A stretch of 64,000 bases of DNA, from positions 125,263,184 through 125,327,183 of the forward strand of contig OW240920.1 of assembly GCA_933207985.1 (NCBI GenBank), in the 5' to 3' direction. The notes beneath the pieces are model-generated. The model saw only the letters and a list, made by a program, of their open reading frames with translations, did not search any database and had not been told where the DNA came from. Source of the DNA: Pelobates cultripes (lineage: Eukaryota; Chordata; Amphibia; Anura; Pelobatidae). Positions 11,587-23,078 of the stretch are shown here, piece by piece (position 1 is the first letter of the stretch; the number at the start of each line of letters is the position of its first letter). The position numbers were made by a program, and so were the translations under genes.

Positions 11587-12150
11587 TTAAAAGAACACTA
11601 TTGGGTTAGGTACAAAAACATGTATTTCTGACCCTGTTAAAAACACTACCGAGCCCCCCTAAATATAGTAAAATCTTATCTTCATTCCAGTCTGCTCGTG
11701 TTGGCTCTGCCCCTGATTTGCCTCCTTGGCTGACATCATCAGAAACGATGATCTCAGCCAATCACAATGCTTTCCCATTGGATTGGCTGAGATTGTCAAT
11801 TGTGATGATCTCAGCCAAGAAGGCGGGCCGGGGGAGGAGCAAAACGCCACCCTGGCCAATCAGCATTTCCTCATAGAGATGCATTGTATCAATACATCTC
11901 TATGAGTAAAGTTCAGTGTCTCCATGCAGAGGGTGGAGGCACTGAATGTAGTGTGCAGCATTGCCCCAGGAAGTACATCTAGCAGCCATCTGAGGAGTGC
12001 CCAGAGGAGTTATCCCTAGGCTGTAGTGTAAACACTGCCTTTTTTCTGAGAAGACAGAGTTTACTGCAAAATGCCTTAAGGGGATGATTATAGTCACCAG
12101 AACAAATTCAATAACCTGTAGTTGTTCTGGTGGCTAGAGTGTCCCTTTAA
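11587..12150. mobile_element. T2/Kolobok-type MITE, complete, nested in a foldback MITE
   Basis: 564 bp flanked by TTAA (11587-11590 and 12147-12150). The left end reads TTAAAAGAACACTATTGGG; the right end reads GTTGTTCTGGTGGCTAGAGT then GTCCCTTTAA. It belongs to the subfamily with ACCAGAACAAC at one end and GGTTAGGTACAAAAAC at the other. The same subfamily occurs at 14494-14683 and, in reverse orientation, at 36728-37314. No coding sequence. Confidence 0.82.
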
Positions 12151-12239
12151 GGCTAAAGTAGTCAAACTGGAGAAATGTAAAAAGTAAAAAATACTTCCAG
12201 TTTGGCCAAGGCTAACCTTAGTAAATAACCCTGCTTGTG

Positions 12240-12354
12240 AGTGTGCATTAAGGAGGGAGGTTTTGGTGACACACATTTAACAGCTGAGGGGTTAAGGAGA
12301 CATATGGAGGGGCTGGCGGGGGGAGTTGAGGAGAAACAATTTAGGGGCTGGGGG
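12240..12354. repeat. GA-rich minisatellite, start of unit 3
   Basis: Satellite resumes right after the foldback MITE end and the short tail CTGCTTGTGAGTGTGCATTA. It is then interrupted by a T2 MITE (12355-12808). Confidence 0.8.
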
Positions 12355-12808
12355 TTAAAGGACCACTATAGGCACCCAGACCACTTCAGCTTAATGAAGT
12401 GGTCTGGGTGCCAGGTCCCTCTAGGATTAACCCTTTCTGCTGTAAACATAGCAGTTTCAGAGAAACTGCTATGTTTACAAATAGGTAAATCCAGCCTCTA
12501 GTGGCTGTCTCATTGACAGCCGCTAGAGGCGCCTCCGCGCTTCTCACTGTGATTTTCACAGTGAGAAGACGCCAGCATTCATAGGAAAGCATTGAGAATG
12601 CTTTCCTATGACACTGGCTGAATGCGCGTGCGGCTCGTGCCGCGCATGCGCATTCAGTCGATGACGGGAAAGGAGGAGGAGAGTCCCCAGCGCCGAGGAA
12701 GCCCGGCGCTGGAAAAAAGGTAAGGGATTAACCCCTTCCTCCCCTAGAGCCCGGCGGGAGGGGGACCCAAGGACCCTATAGAGCCAGGAAAACGAGTATG
12801 TCCTTTAA
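12355..12808. mobile_element. T2/Kolobok-type MITE within the satellite
   Basis: 454 bp flanked by TTAA. The left end, TTAAAGGACCACTATAGGC, continues into a perfect local hairpin (CACCCAGACCACTTCA / TGAAGTGGTCTGGGTG). A second hairpin follows around AACATAGCAGTTTC. The right end is GAGTATGTCCTTTAA. The centre (12520-12700) is GC-rich and includes a palindromic CACTGTGATTTTCACAGTG. Same subfamily as 19933-20249, 20813-21221, 17748-18249 and 42764-43376. Confidence 0.85.
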
Positions 12809-13640
12809 GGAGACACATAGAGGGGTGGGGGTTAAGGAGACCCATGGATGTGCTGTGGGGAATTAATGAAACACATGGGGGGGTTTGGGGGGGTTAAGGA
12901 GACACATGGAGGGACTGGGAGGTCAATGAGACACATGGAGGGTCTGGGAGGTTAATAAGACATGGATGGGCTGAGGGGTTAAGGAGACATTTAGGGGCTG
13001 GGGGTTAGAGAGATGCATATTTGGGGTCTGGGGAAAAGGACACACATGGAGGGGCTGGGAATATTAAGGAGACACACACTTAGGGGCTGAGGCTTAAGGA
13101 GACACATGGAGGGGGTGGGGTGTTAAGGACACACACTGAGGGGCTAGGTGGCTAAGGAGACACATGGAGGGGCTAGGGGGTAATGAGACACATGGAGAGG
13201 CACACAGATGGCTGGGGAGAGAGGCACAGTGAGGGCTGTAAGGAGAAAGAGGCACACTTAGAGCTGGAGGGGATAGGCACACAAAGGGCTGAGGCTGGGA
13301 GTCGTACAGAGGGCTGGGGGGCACAAAGACACAGTGCGCTGGGTGTGAAAAAAGAGACACACAGAGGGCTGGAGGACGACAAAGAGACACACAGAGGGGC
13401 TGGGGGAGAAGAGACACAAAAAAAGACTGGGGGGGGAGACCAACAAAGGTTCTGCAGGGGAAGAGTCACAGAGTGGCTGGGGAAGGGGATAAAAGAGACA
13501 CATAGAAGGATTGGGGGACTAAGAGACACAAAGAGTAGCTGAATAGGACAAAGACAGAGTGGAGGTAGGGGGGGGAAATAGACACACAGAAGGGCTGAGG
13601 GGGAAAAAGGGACACACAGAGGGGCTGGGAAGAGGAAGAG
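12809..13640. repeat. GA-rich minisatellite of unit 3
   Basis: Long array. The left part uses TTAAGGAGACACATGGAGGGG units; the right part uses ACAAAGAGACACACAGAGGGG units. The right part is the uninterrupted counterpart of 6655-7640. Several 60-170 codon frames on both strands are satellite translations and not genes. Confidence 0.88.
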
Positions 13641-13641
13641 A

Positions 13642-14165
13642 CACACAAAGTTGTCAAATTGTGTTATTGGCAAAGGGTATATGAGTAGCTACATAAAATA
13701 TCACAAGTTACAACCTCCAATACTCATCTTCAGATTTAGGATAGTCAAGCTCCAAGTCTTCAGACACATCCAGGTGAGGAGCAGATCTCTATGTTGTGTA
13801 GATGGACTCGTGGCAACTGGCATGAAACAGAATGTTCAAACATTTATTGCAGCAGTTTCCCTTATGACATCACAGACTAACATCACTAGTAATTCATATC
13901 TAAGGATCTCTGATACAAACATGGAGAAAGAATGATTTTATAATCAACCTAAAAGGGATCTTCTCAGTCAATATATTATATCTAAACATCAATCTAAAAG
14001 GAAAGAATCCATAATGTCCAACTCACTATAATCCCATCATCTCCAACTCACTGTAATCCCAGAATTTAGTCACTCTTCTGGACATCAATGAATCTCACTG
14101 CTTCAACAGTTCATTACTTTGTTTCTGTATCTTTCCACCTTTACTCATACTCATATTACAATTTT
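13642..14165. repeat. Shared segment of the tandem block, copy 3
   Basis: Near-identical to 7642-8160. Homology ends at the A-rich run near 14170. The L2 present in units 1 and 2 is absent here, and the sequence passes through a TA/CA microsatellite to the right shared segment at 14281. Unit 2 sequence between its L2 tail and about 11380 is also absent, so this is not a clean empty site. Confidence 0.83.
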
Positions 14166-14191
14166 ACTCCCCAAAAAAATAAAAAATAAAA

Positions 14192-14280
14192 ATTATATAT
14201 ATATTTAATATATATATATATATACACACATACATACATATACATACACACACACACACACATATATATATATTTTTTTT
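14192..14280. repeat. TA/CA microsatellite
   Basis: Alternating (TA)n, (ACAT)n and (CA)n followed by a T run. It sits where units 1 and 2 carry the L2 element. Confidence 0.9.
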
Positions 14281-14493
14281 TACACCATGCTCTCTATGAG
14301 GTAATGTTTGAGATAAAGGAGAGTTAATTTTCCTAGCTGGTTGGTAACTTGCTGTTTTTCCTAGTGCGATGTGCGATGACCACATTTGTTCAACACTTTG
14401 ATCCTCAAGGATCAATTCGCACTCAACGTCACCCATACCTTCAGGGTATTTACTAGACTGAGAATTGTAGGGAATTCAAACTGAATTTAAAAT

Positions 14494-14683
14494 TTAAAGG
14501 AACACTATAGGGTCAGGAACACACATGTATACACACTGTGCAACACTGCCCCAGAAAGCACCCCTAGTAGCCATCTGAGGAGTGGCCACTGGAGAGGTCT
14601 CTGAAATAGAGCGGGGACAGACTATACTCACCAGAACAACTACATTAAGCTGTAGTTTTCTGGTGATTATAGTGTCCCTTTAA
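14494..14683. mobile_element. T2/Kolobok-type MITE, internally deleted
   Basis: 190 bp flanked by TTAA, starting TTAAAGGAACACTATAGGG and ending AGTGTCCCTTTAA. It is a shortened relative of 11587-12150 at the equivalent place in unit 3, nested in the foldback MITE whose right end (CCTTAGTAAATAACCCTG) is at about 14750-14767. Confidence 0.8.
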
Positions 14684-14769
14684 AGCCTAAGCAGTCCAAT
14701 TGGAAAGATACAAAAAAGTCAAACATGCTTCCAGTTTGGCTAAGTCTTACCTTAGTAAATAACCCTGCT

Positions 14770-15590
14770 TGTGAGCGTACATTACCACGGTCTCAGGGCA
14801 GCTGGCAGGAGTGGGGAGGCAAGTGTGTGTGACCGAGGCTGATAGGGTAGATTTCCCTGGGTGGCCCCTGATAGGGGAGATTTCCTGATGTCTGAGGCTG
14901 ATACGGATGATTTTCCTGGCAGGCCCCTGCAGGGCTGGCACTGAATAGAGAGGTCATACTTGCTCCCAGTTGCCTGTACAGTGTCAGGGTTACCATGGGA
15001 ACGTCCTGATATATTTCTCTGGCCAGAAGGAGCTGTCTGCTCAAGATTGTCCCCTCCCTGACCCAAGGTAAGCTTCCAGGAGGGGGGAATAAATATTAAC
15101 TTAGCCTTTTTTTATCATTACATTTATAAAAAAAAAAAATCCTAAATACAGTACTAAATGTAGCCCCTACTACCCCATTATAGAACCTAGCCAACACTAC
15201 CGACCCTACCCCCCACTACAGACTTGTAGAAAGGGCATTTAGTGGGGTGACTACCCACAACAGCCCCTATCACTCCACCATAGCTGCTGTTATCCCATTG
15301 TACCCACCCCACAATAATCAATTTCCTCCCATTACATCCCCAGTTCCCCCACTACAGCCTCTCTCTCACGATTATAGCTCCTATCAAATTACTTCAGCCA
15401 TTATTCCCCCACTATGGACCCTATACCTCTGCTACATCCCCTATTTCCCACTTTAACTACTTTACCCCAAAATATAGCCCATGTCCTCCCACTACAGCCC
15501 CAAATGCAACACAACAAACAGCCACCCCCAGGCATACAATACCATAAGTGGCCTCCACACGCATACATGCTCTCCCAGCCCTCTCACACA
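14770..15590. other. Non-coding stretch, no gene recognised
   Basis: The left half has a loose repetition of CTGATAGGGTAGATTTCCCTGG-like text (about 14840-14930), giving proline/serine-rich antisense frames. The right half is C/T-rich low-complexity DNA (CCCCACTACAGCC-type phrases, 15170-15540). Nothing here supports a gene. Confidence 0.6.
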
Positions 15591-15887
15591 CAGCGCGCGC
15601 ACACACACACACACACACTTACAGGCAGACAGTCCCAGGCACACACAAAGGCACAACCACAGCCACACGCACAGTTACAGTCACACACACACACGCAGTC
15701 AGTCACACAAACACAGGCAGTCAGTCACACACACACACACACACACAGGCAGTCAGTCACACACACAGGCAGTCAGTCAGTCACACACAGGCAGTCAGTC
15801 AGTCACACACACAGGCAGGCAGTCGGGCAGACAGTCAGTCACACACACAGGCAGTCAGTCACACAAACACACACACAGGCAGACAGT

Positions 15888-15918
<31 letters not shown>

Positions 15919-16043
15919 ACAGTCACATAGGCAGACAGTCACACACACACACACACACAGGAGACAGTCAGTCACATAGGGCAGACACAGTCACACACAC
16001 ACACACAGGCAGACAGTCTGTCAGACACACACACAGTAGTCAG

Positions 16044-16078
<35 letters not shown>

Positions 16079-16495
16079 CAGTCAGTCTCACACACACACA
16101 CACACACAGGCAGTCAGTCTCACACACACACACACATAGGCAGTCAGTCTCTCACACACACACACATAGGCAAGTAGCCAGTCTCACACACACACACATA
16201 GGCAGACAGTCTGTCAGTCAAACACACTCACACACACACAGGCAGTCAGTCAGTCAGTCAGTCACACACACACACACACGCAGTCAGTCACACACACAGG
16301 CAGGCAGGCAGTCACACACATAGGCAGACAGTCAGTCACACACACACAGTCAGGCAGTCGGGCAGACAGTCAGTCACACACATAGGCAGACAGTCACACA
16401 ACCAAGCAGTCAGCCACACACATAGGCAGTCACACACACAGGCAGTCAGTCAGTCACACACACACACAGAGACAGTCAGTCACATAGGCAGTCAG

Positions 16496-16530
<35 letters not shown>

Positions 16531-16600
16531 CAGACAGTCTGTCAGTCAGACACACACAGGTAGTCAGTCACACACACACATACACACACAGGCAGTCAGT

Positions 16601-16635
<35 letters not shown>

Positions 16636-16670
16636 GCAGACAGTCTGTCAGTCAAACACACACACAGTTA
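15590..16670. repeat. CA microsatellite with interspersed CAGT/CAGG repeats
   Basis: About 1.1 kb of (CA)n runs broken by GGCAGTCAGTCA- and GGCAGACAGTCA-type motifs, a compound micro/minisatellite. Plus-strand frames of up to 241 codons are His/Thr/Gln/Ser-rich translations of the repeat and not genes. The 82 bases at the right edge pass into sequence before the next array. Confidence 0.95.
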
Positions 16671-16799
16671 CCTCTTTCCATTGTGGGCTGGAAGGGGGGA
16701 GTGGAAGCAGTTTCAGCTCCTGTAGTCTGGTGGTTGTTGGGGAAGCAGGGACTCCATCCTGTTCAGCAGGTACCAGAGGCTGCTGGGTATTTAGCCCCG

Positions 16800-17383
16800 C
16801 CCCCTGCTCAGCCCCCATGTCTCCCTGCACACTACTCAGCCCCCCATGTCTCCCTGCACCCTGCTCAGCACCACATGTCTCCCTGCACCCTGGTCAGCCC
16901 CCATGTCTCCCTCCACCCTGCTCAGCACCCCATGTCTCCCTCCACCCTGCTCAGCACCCCATGTCTCCCTCCACCCTGCTCAGCACCCCATGTCTCCCTG
17001 TACCCTGCTCAGCACCACATGTCTCCCTGCACCCTGGTCAGCCCCCATGTCTCCCTCCACCCTGCTCAGCACCCCATGTCTCCCTCCACCCTGCTCAGCA
17101 CCCCATGTCTCCCTGCACCCTGCTCAGCACCCCATGTCTCCCTGCACCCTGCTCAGCACCCCATGTCTCCCTGCACTCTGCTCAGCATCCATGTCTCCCT
17201 GCACTCTGCTCAGCACCCATATCTCCCTGCACCCTGCTCAGCCCCCATACACCCTGGTCAGACCCCATGTCTCCTTGCACCCTGCTCAGCCCCCCTGTGT
17301 CTCCCTGCCCCCTGCTCAGCACCCCATGTCTCCCTGCCCCCTGCTCAGCACCCCATGTCTCCCTGCACCCTGCTCAGCACTCC
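16800..17383. repeat. 29-bp minisatellite array
   Basis: About 20 copies of a 29-bp unit, CATGTCTCCCTGCACCCTG followed by CTCAGCACCC. The 29-bp step was checked directly (for example CATGTCT at 16931 and 16960). Three plus frames are all open for over 200 codons because the unit has no stop in any frame, so these frames are not evidence of coding. Confidence 0.95.
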
Positions 17384-17576
17384 AGGATTGCTTTAATCCA
17401 CTTACTTGGGAACTACTTTCTCCTGGGACTCTATGCAGGTCAAGGCTAAATAGGATCCTGGAATGAGGCACATATGACAGGGAGGGGTGCAAAACCAAGG
17501 AGTTGGCCCGGACTCCCAAATATATAAATGAAACCAAGAGGGCTGCACTCACTTGAACATGCATACATTATTATTA
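17384..17576. repeat. 193-bp local copy of 20237-20429
   Basis: Begins AGGATTGCTTTAATCCAC and ends GCATACATTATTATTA. It matches 20237-20429 with the same length and only a few substitutions. It is the left arm and centre of the foldback element at 20250-20497, but without the right arm, and it abuts the 29-bp minisatellite directly. Confidence 0.85.
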
Positions 17577-17747
17577 AACCCCATTGTTTTATACATTCTG
17601 CTTTGCAAGTGCCTAGAGATAATAGTGTCATGTACATACAGATAATACAGTCTTACAGGGATATTTACTGTTTTAAGTGAGAATTCGAGGTAAATTTCAA
17701 AATTTAGGCCAGATGAGTTGAACTTTTCCTGTTTGGCTATTTTAACC

Positions 17748-18249
17748 TTAAAGGGATATTATAGTGCCAGGAATACAAAGGTGTATTCCTGGCACTATAG
17801 CTCCCTCTGCCTCCTCGCTCCCCCCACGCTGTGGTAAATACAGGTTTAAAAAAACATTTACTTACTTACTTGATCCCAGTGCTAATGTCCCTCGGCACTT
17901 ATCCTCCGACGTTGCTCGATGAGAGGGCACTAATGCGCATGCGCAGCCAGTGCCTCGCACGCATTAGGCCCTCCCCATAGGAAAGTATTGAATCAGGGAG
18001 TATTGAATCAATGCTATCCTATAGTGAAATAGCTGACGCTGGATGTCGTCAGAGCGTGAGCATGTGAAGCGTTAGTTACCAAGCCAAAAGTCCATTAGCT
18101 TCCAGGAAGCGCCTTAGTGCTGCAATGTAAAAATTGCAGTTTTCTGGAACTGCAGTGTTTAATATTGCAGCACTAAGTGCAATAGGGACACTGCACCCAG
18201 ACCACTTCAATTGGCTGAAGTGGCCTGGGTGCCTATAGTGTCCCTTTAA
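17748..18249. mobile_element. T2/Kolobok-type MITE
   Basis: 502 bp flanked by TTAA, starting TTAAAGGGATATTATAGTGC and ending CCTATAGTGTCCCTTTAA, with the ACCACTTCA / TGAAGTGG hairpin near the right end. It lies inside a decayed foldback MITE (GGGATATTTACTGTTTTAAG at about 17659 on the left). Confidence 0.83.
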
Positions 18250-19305
18250 GGTTACATTCACATGGAAATCACATTTTAGTGATTAACTCTATCTGTGTTC
18301 CTCTGGAAACTGTATCCTAGTTCATTGTTCCTCAGATCAGAAGGTTTTATAATCATTCTCTGTTTAATATGTTTTACTTGACCAACTCTGTTCTAACATG
18401 TTAATACAGCTCATAAATTTGCTCTTGCTGTTCATTAAGTAATTAAATGCAGGTCTTCTCAACACTATGCTAATCTTTTAAGTGTAGCTGTGAATTTCAT
18501 GTCTGCGACTGGGGTTAAGTGGGTGACAAGCAGTTTGTCACTTTATTTGTTTGCGGTTTGGCCTAATGGAAAACATTATTTTATCTTTGACCTCAATCTG
18601 CAGGCTCTTAAGAAAGTGACATTTTAAAAGCATTGAATTAGTGACACTTGCATTATTTGTTACATATGAAAGTGGGACCAAGGAACGTGAATGCACTTAC
18701 TAATTCAGCCTACAGGGGGCAGTGGGTCCTAAACTGGGGCTATGAACCATTATTGTAGCCGATATCCCTTCTACTTGCTGTTACTGACGTTCTTATCATA
18801 AAATTTGTTCTGCAAGAGTTTTTGGAGGTACTACCCTAAACCATACTATTGACAGCAAAAAGATATGCCGAGATGTGATTCACAACTGACAAATCATCCA
18901 CGGAGTGTGAGCATATTTATCCATCTGGAGAGAATTCTTTTTAATGGTAATCAAGGGAAATCAGAATGACTGGAAAAAATAATGCCTTATTACTGAAAAA
19001 GAAAGTACGCCTTTGAGACTCTTCTCAAGAGTTATGCATATTTAATGCTCGCTACGCAAAACATTTTCATTGCTAAATGATTACATTTTCGAGGACAATG
19101 TATATCTTGTCATTCGTCCACCAGTTCAGCCTCCGCGAAATGCAAATTAAATCAAGCAACAGCTGTAGAAACGGTATAAATCCTGAACGGAGATTGACTT
19201 CACAACCAAATCTGAACGGTCTCAATGATCTGGAGGACTGCAACGTCGTAACTCACATCTAGAGCAAAAGTGCTGCTTGATTAGGATGGAGAAGCTAACT
19301 GGCGT
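18250..19305. other. Non-coding stretch, nothing recognised
   Basis: AT-rich, apparently single-copy DNA. The longest frame (19077-19262) has no recognisable similarity. No repeat structure, tRNA or promoter is evident. Confidence 0.5.
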
Positions 19306-19932
19306 TATTAGAGGAACACTGTAGTGTTAGAAATACAAAGCAGTATTCCTAACACTATAGTGTCAATCAGCCCCACGTGGCACTCAAAGGGTTAAATAAC
19401 CCTTTAAACACTCACCTTTCCAAATGCCCGGGTCCCTCGGAGCTGGCTCCGTCTCGGCTTTTTCCGATGTCTGTGCGAAAGGAAATCTAATAAGTATCCC
19501 CGGCGAGCAGTGCGAGCTCATTAGGCCTTTTTCAATAGGAAAGCATTGAATCAATGCTTTTCCATGGGGGTTAGAACAGGGCTGGAACATTCATAGGACC
19601 CAGTGGGGCCATGGCTCAAGGCGGCACATTCACAGGGGCGGCACTTTGCCGTCCATGTGCACTTTAACAAATGTGCTGAACAGGGCCCGGGGCTGCCTTT
19701 ACATACATATAGCGAGTACATACAAAATCCAGCGCACTCGGTCACTCACTAAACCGCAATTTTAAATCTCACAGATTGTAATAGTTTTATTTAAAAACAC
19801 CTCACCTAGGCAAAAAATAGTGGGGATTTAGTTACAATATATGATCATACATTGCATAAACCTGCCACAACATCAATGTATCCCATTCTTGGCAGTTCCT
19901 AATCTAGCAGCTTAATGCCTGCTCTGATGAGA

Positions 19933-20249
19933 TTAAAGGACCACTCTAGGCACTCAGACCACTTCAGCACAATGAAGTGGTCTGGGTGCCAGGTCCCCCT
20001 AGTTTGAACCCTGCAGCTGAAAACATAGCAGTTTCGAGAAACTGCTATGTTTACACTGCAGGGTTAAATCAGCCTCCAGTGGCTGTCTTCCTGACAGCCA
20101 CTAGGGGCACTTCCGCGATTTACACTTATTTACACCGAGTAAATTGCACTTATTTGACGTTGAACATCCTCGAGGGAGGGGGGGCACTCCAAGAGCCTAT
20201 AGTGCCAGGAAAACAGGTTTGTTTTCCTGGCACAATAGGATTGCTTTAA
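19933..20249. mobile_element. T2/Kolobok-type MITE, short
   Basis: 317 bp flanked by TTAA, starting TTAAAGGACCACTCTAGGC, with the GACCACTTCA/TGAAGTGGTC hairpin and the AACATAGCAGTTTC hairpin. The right end (CACAATAGGATTGCTTTAA) is degenerate. A decayed relative without a clear TTAA end lies at about 19309-19570. Confidence 0.78.
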
Positions 20250-20497
20250 TCCACTTACTTGGGAACTACTTTCTCCTGGGACTCTATGCAGGTCAAGGCT
20301 AAATAGGATCCTGGAATGAGGCACATATGACAGGGAGGGGTGCAAAACCAAGGAGTTGGCCTGGACTCCCAAATATATAAATGAAACCAAGAGGGCTGCA
20401 CTCGCGTGAACATGCATACATTATTATTATTCCAGGGCTCTATTTAGCCTTGACCTGCAGAGAGTTCCAGGAGGAAGAATTTCCCCAAGTAAGTGGA
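20250..20497. mobile_element. Foldback (hairpin) element
   Basis: The left arm CCACTTACTTGGGAACTAC, running to GCAGGTCAAGGCTAAATAG, is matched in reverse complement by the right arm CTATTTAGCCTTGACCTGC to CCCCAAGTAAGTGG. The arms are about 60 bp with a spacer of about 130 bp. No coding sequence. A left-arm copy is at 17384-17576. Confidence 0.75.
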
Positions 20498-20812
20498 CAT
20501 GTTTGACACACAGGAACAGTAGGTGCAGAGGACCCTGCTCGAACAAGCTTGCAATGGACTTGATCTGGTTGTTATCTCTATGTTTCAGAATCCCATACTG
20601 CGTGGATGGTGATGTCATTGACTTAAGGGAGAATTCAAGGTGATTTCAAATTCAAGGTAAAAATAGCTGAATTGGAAGCATTCTCTAAATCAGCATTGCT
20701 TTCAGTTCAGCTACTTTGGCCTTAAATGTGAAATTCACTTTGAATACTTCAAATCACTAAACTTTAACTCCTACACTATAGATTAATGCCTACACTACAC
20801 TAACACTAAACA

Positions 20813-21221
20813 TTAAAGGACCACTATAGTGCCAGGAAAACATACTAGGTCCCCCTCCCGCAGGGCTTTAGGGGGAGGAAGGGGTTAAACTTACCTCTTT
20901 CTCCAGTGCCGGGTGGGGAACTCTCCTCCTCCATGGCGACGTCATCGGCTGAATGCGCATGCGCGGCAGGAGCCGCGCGCATTCAGCCAGTCCATAGGAA
21001 AGCATTCTCAATGCTTTCCTATGGATGCTGGCGTCTTCTCACTGTGAAAATCACAGTGAGAAGCGCCTCTAGCGGCTGTCAATGAGATTAACCCTATTAT
21101 AAACATAGCAGTTTCTCTGAAACTGCTATGTTTACAGCTGCAGGGTTAACCCTAGCTGGACCTGGCACCCAGACCACTTCATTAAGTTGAAGTGGTCTGG
21201 GTGCCTATAGTGGTCCTTTAA
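20813..21221. mobile_element. T2/Kolobok-type MITE
   Basis: 409 bp flanked by TTAA. The ends TTAAAGGACCACTATAGTG and CTATAGTGGTCCTTTAA form matched terminal inverted repeats of about 17 bp. Opposite orientation to 12355-12808 with a clearly related interior (CACTGTGAAAATCACAGTG, AACATAGCAGTTTC). Confidence 0.87.
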
Positions 21222-21971
21222 TCTCTACAGTAACCTAAGACTAATCATTAACCCCTACACTCCCTTAACACTAATACTAAGCTCTAAACACCATGAATAT
21301 AGGCGATACATAACGGCAAAGTATATATTAGGAAAAAAAATGATGCTATCTCCCTGATCGAAATACATTTATAAACCCCTCAATATTGTGTTTTAATAGG
21401 ACCAAAACCTCTAGTTGGTGTTATGTATCCTCCGTATATACAGTTTAGAGAAATATATAGGAATATTCACGAGACACAAGTAAGACTACAGGAATGGATC
21501 ACTGGAATCATATATAAAAAGGGAGAACTTTATTTGTGTAGTTTTACTTGGATGTCAATAAATAATGTTCAGTTTTAAAAAATGAAGTACGATGAAGGCT
21601 CTTGGTTGGCATATGTGAAGATTTATGTCACAATACATGCTGTCTGAAATTCTCGTCGTCTGTAGAACACTGTAATGTGCAAGGTATTTTACCACTTTAT
21701 TTGATGCCGGGATATGAACGCTTCATTCAGAGAAGCTTTCCCAGTGTGACACAAATTAATATGATTTGAAGGATGACAAAGTGACATTTTAATGGAAATG
21801 TACAGCCATTTCTGAGAGAGATTCTATTTCAGTCATTGACATCACTGATGTCGAACAATGGGTGAGTCACTCAGCGTTATGAAGTACGGTACTCAATTCT
21901 CCACGGACTGTCTGTGCTGCAAAAACAATGTATTGAAAAAGAGCTAAAAAAAAAACTAAAACTGAACAAAA

Positions 21972-22157
21972 CAATAACCTCTTCACGGAATCTAAGGTCT
22001 TACTAAAAGGTTCGAGTCTTGCAGAAATTGAAAACAACCTCAAAATGATAGAGTAGTATAAGAAGCTGACACTCTAATTTGACAAGAAAGATTAAAAACT
22101 GCCCCAAATTTTAACTTCAGCTAGGATAAAATGGGGTATGGTAAAATATGTTGCTTG
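21972..22157. repeat. Local direct repeat, copy 1
   Basis: About 185 bp beginning CAATAACCTCTTCACGGAAT and including GAAATTGAAAACAACCT. It matches 23211-23395 at high identity in the same orientation. The hAT element lies between the copies. No gene is recognised in 21222-21971. Confidence 0.82.
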
Positions 22158-22328
22158 CGTAAATATTCAGCACATGTGCTGGCAATTTGGCAAATCTCCC
22201 AATTTATAAAGGTGGAAGACATTGCCTTGGTGTAAACTTTGACATTGGCGTTTGCCTGCGACCTGTTAAAGCAGGCGCCACATTTTAAAGAGGAACTGTA
22301 TTTGTGAGATATTTGTACAACCGTTAGC

Positions 22329-23078
22329 CAGAGGCATACCTAGAGCATTTGGCACCCAGGGCAGACCCTGTGTTTACTCTCTCCCTCCCCACCCCCCACT
22401 ACCACCTTCCCCCTTAAAAATGTAAAAAAAAACACCCACAATTTTGTTTCCAAATGTTTTCAAGAATATTTATTGCACATAAAAATTGTGCACCCCCCAC
22501 ACATACAAACCCTGCACCCACCCTACACATTAAATTCATACCCCCTTCATATAAAAACCTTGCACCCCCATCACATAAGGTTAATACACTCCCTACACAT
22601 AAAAACCCTGCACCCACTTCACAAAGTTCATACAGACCCTACACATAAAAATTCTGCACCCCCCACAAATCAAATTCATACACCCACCCTACACATAAAA
22701 CCCCTACACACACCCTCTTAATTAAAAACAAAACAAAAACCTGCACCCCCTTTAATAAAAAACACCTGCACACCCCCTCTTAATTAAAAAAAAAAACCTG
22801 CACACCCTCCTTTAATTAAAAAAAAATCCTGCACCCCCCCTTAATTAAAAAAACAAACATGCACACCCCCTTAATAAAAAAAACCCTGCACACCCCCGTT
22901 AATTTAAAAAAAAAAAACTGCATCCCCTTAATAAAAAAAGAACCCGTCACACCCTGTTAATTAAAAAAAACAAACCTGCACACTCCTCTTAATTTATTTT
23001 AAAAAAAACCTGCACATCCCCTTTAATTAAAAAAAAAAAACTGCCATTTGATGACGCCACCCCCTTAGTACGCCACTG
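22329..23078. mobile_element. Non-autonomous hAT-superfamily element
   Basis: 750 bp with terminal repeats CAGAGGCATACCTAG on the left and CTTAGTACGCCACTG on the right, which reads CAGTGGCGTACTAAG in reverse complement. It is flanked by a perfect 8-bp target duplication, CCGTTAGC (22321-22328 and 23079-23086). An 8-bp duplication with CAG...CTG ends is the hAT signature. The interior has no transposase; it is a tandem array of ACCTGCACACCCCCTTAATT-like units (about 22470-23040) with A-rich spacers. Confidence 0.88.

Noticed and set aside
15414..16139. 241-codon plus-strand frame rich in His, Thr, Gln and Ser
   Set aside because: It is the translation of a CA/CAGT microsatellite; all frames are open for the same reason.
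16683..17466. Three overlapping plus-strand frames of 206-239 codons with CLPAPCSAPHVSLHPAQ-type repeats
   Set aside because: The 29-bp minisatellite unit has no stop in any frame, so long frames are expected by construction.
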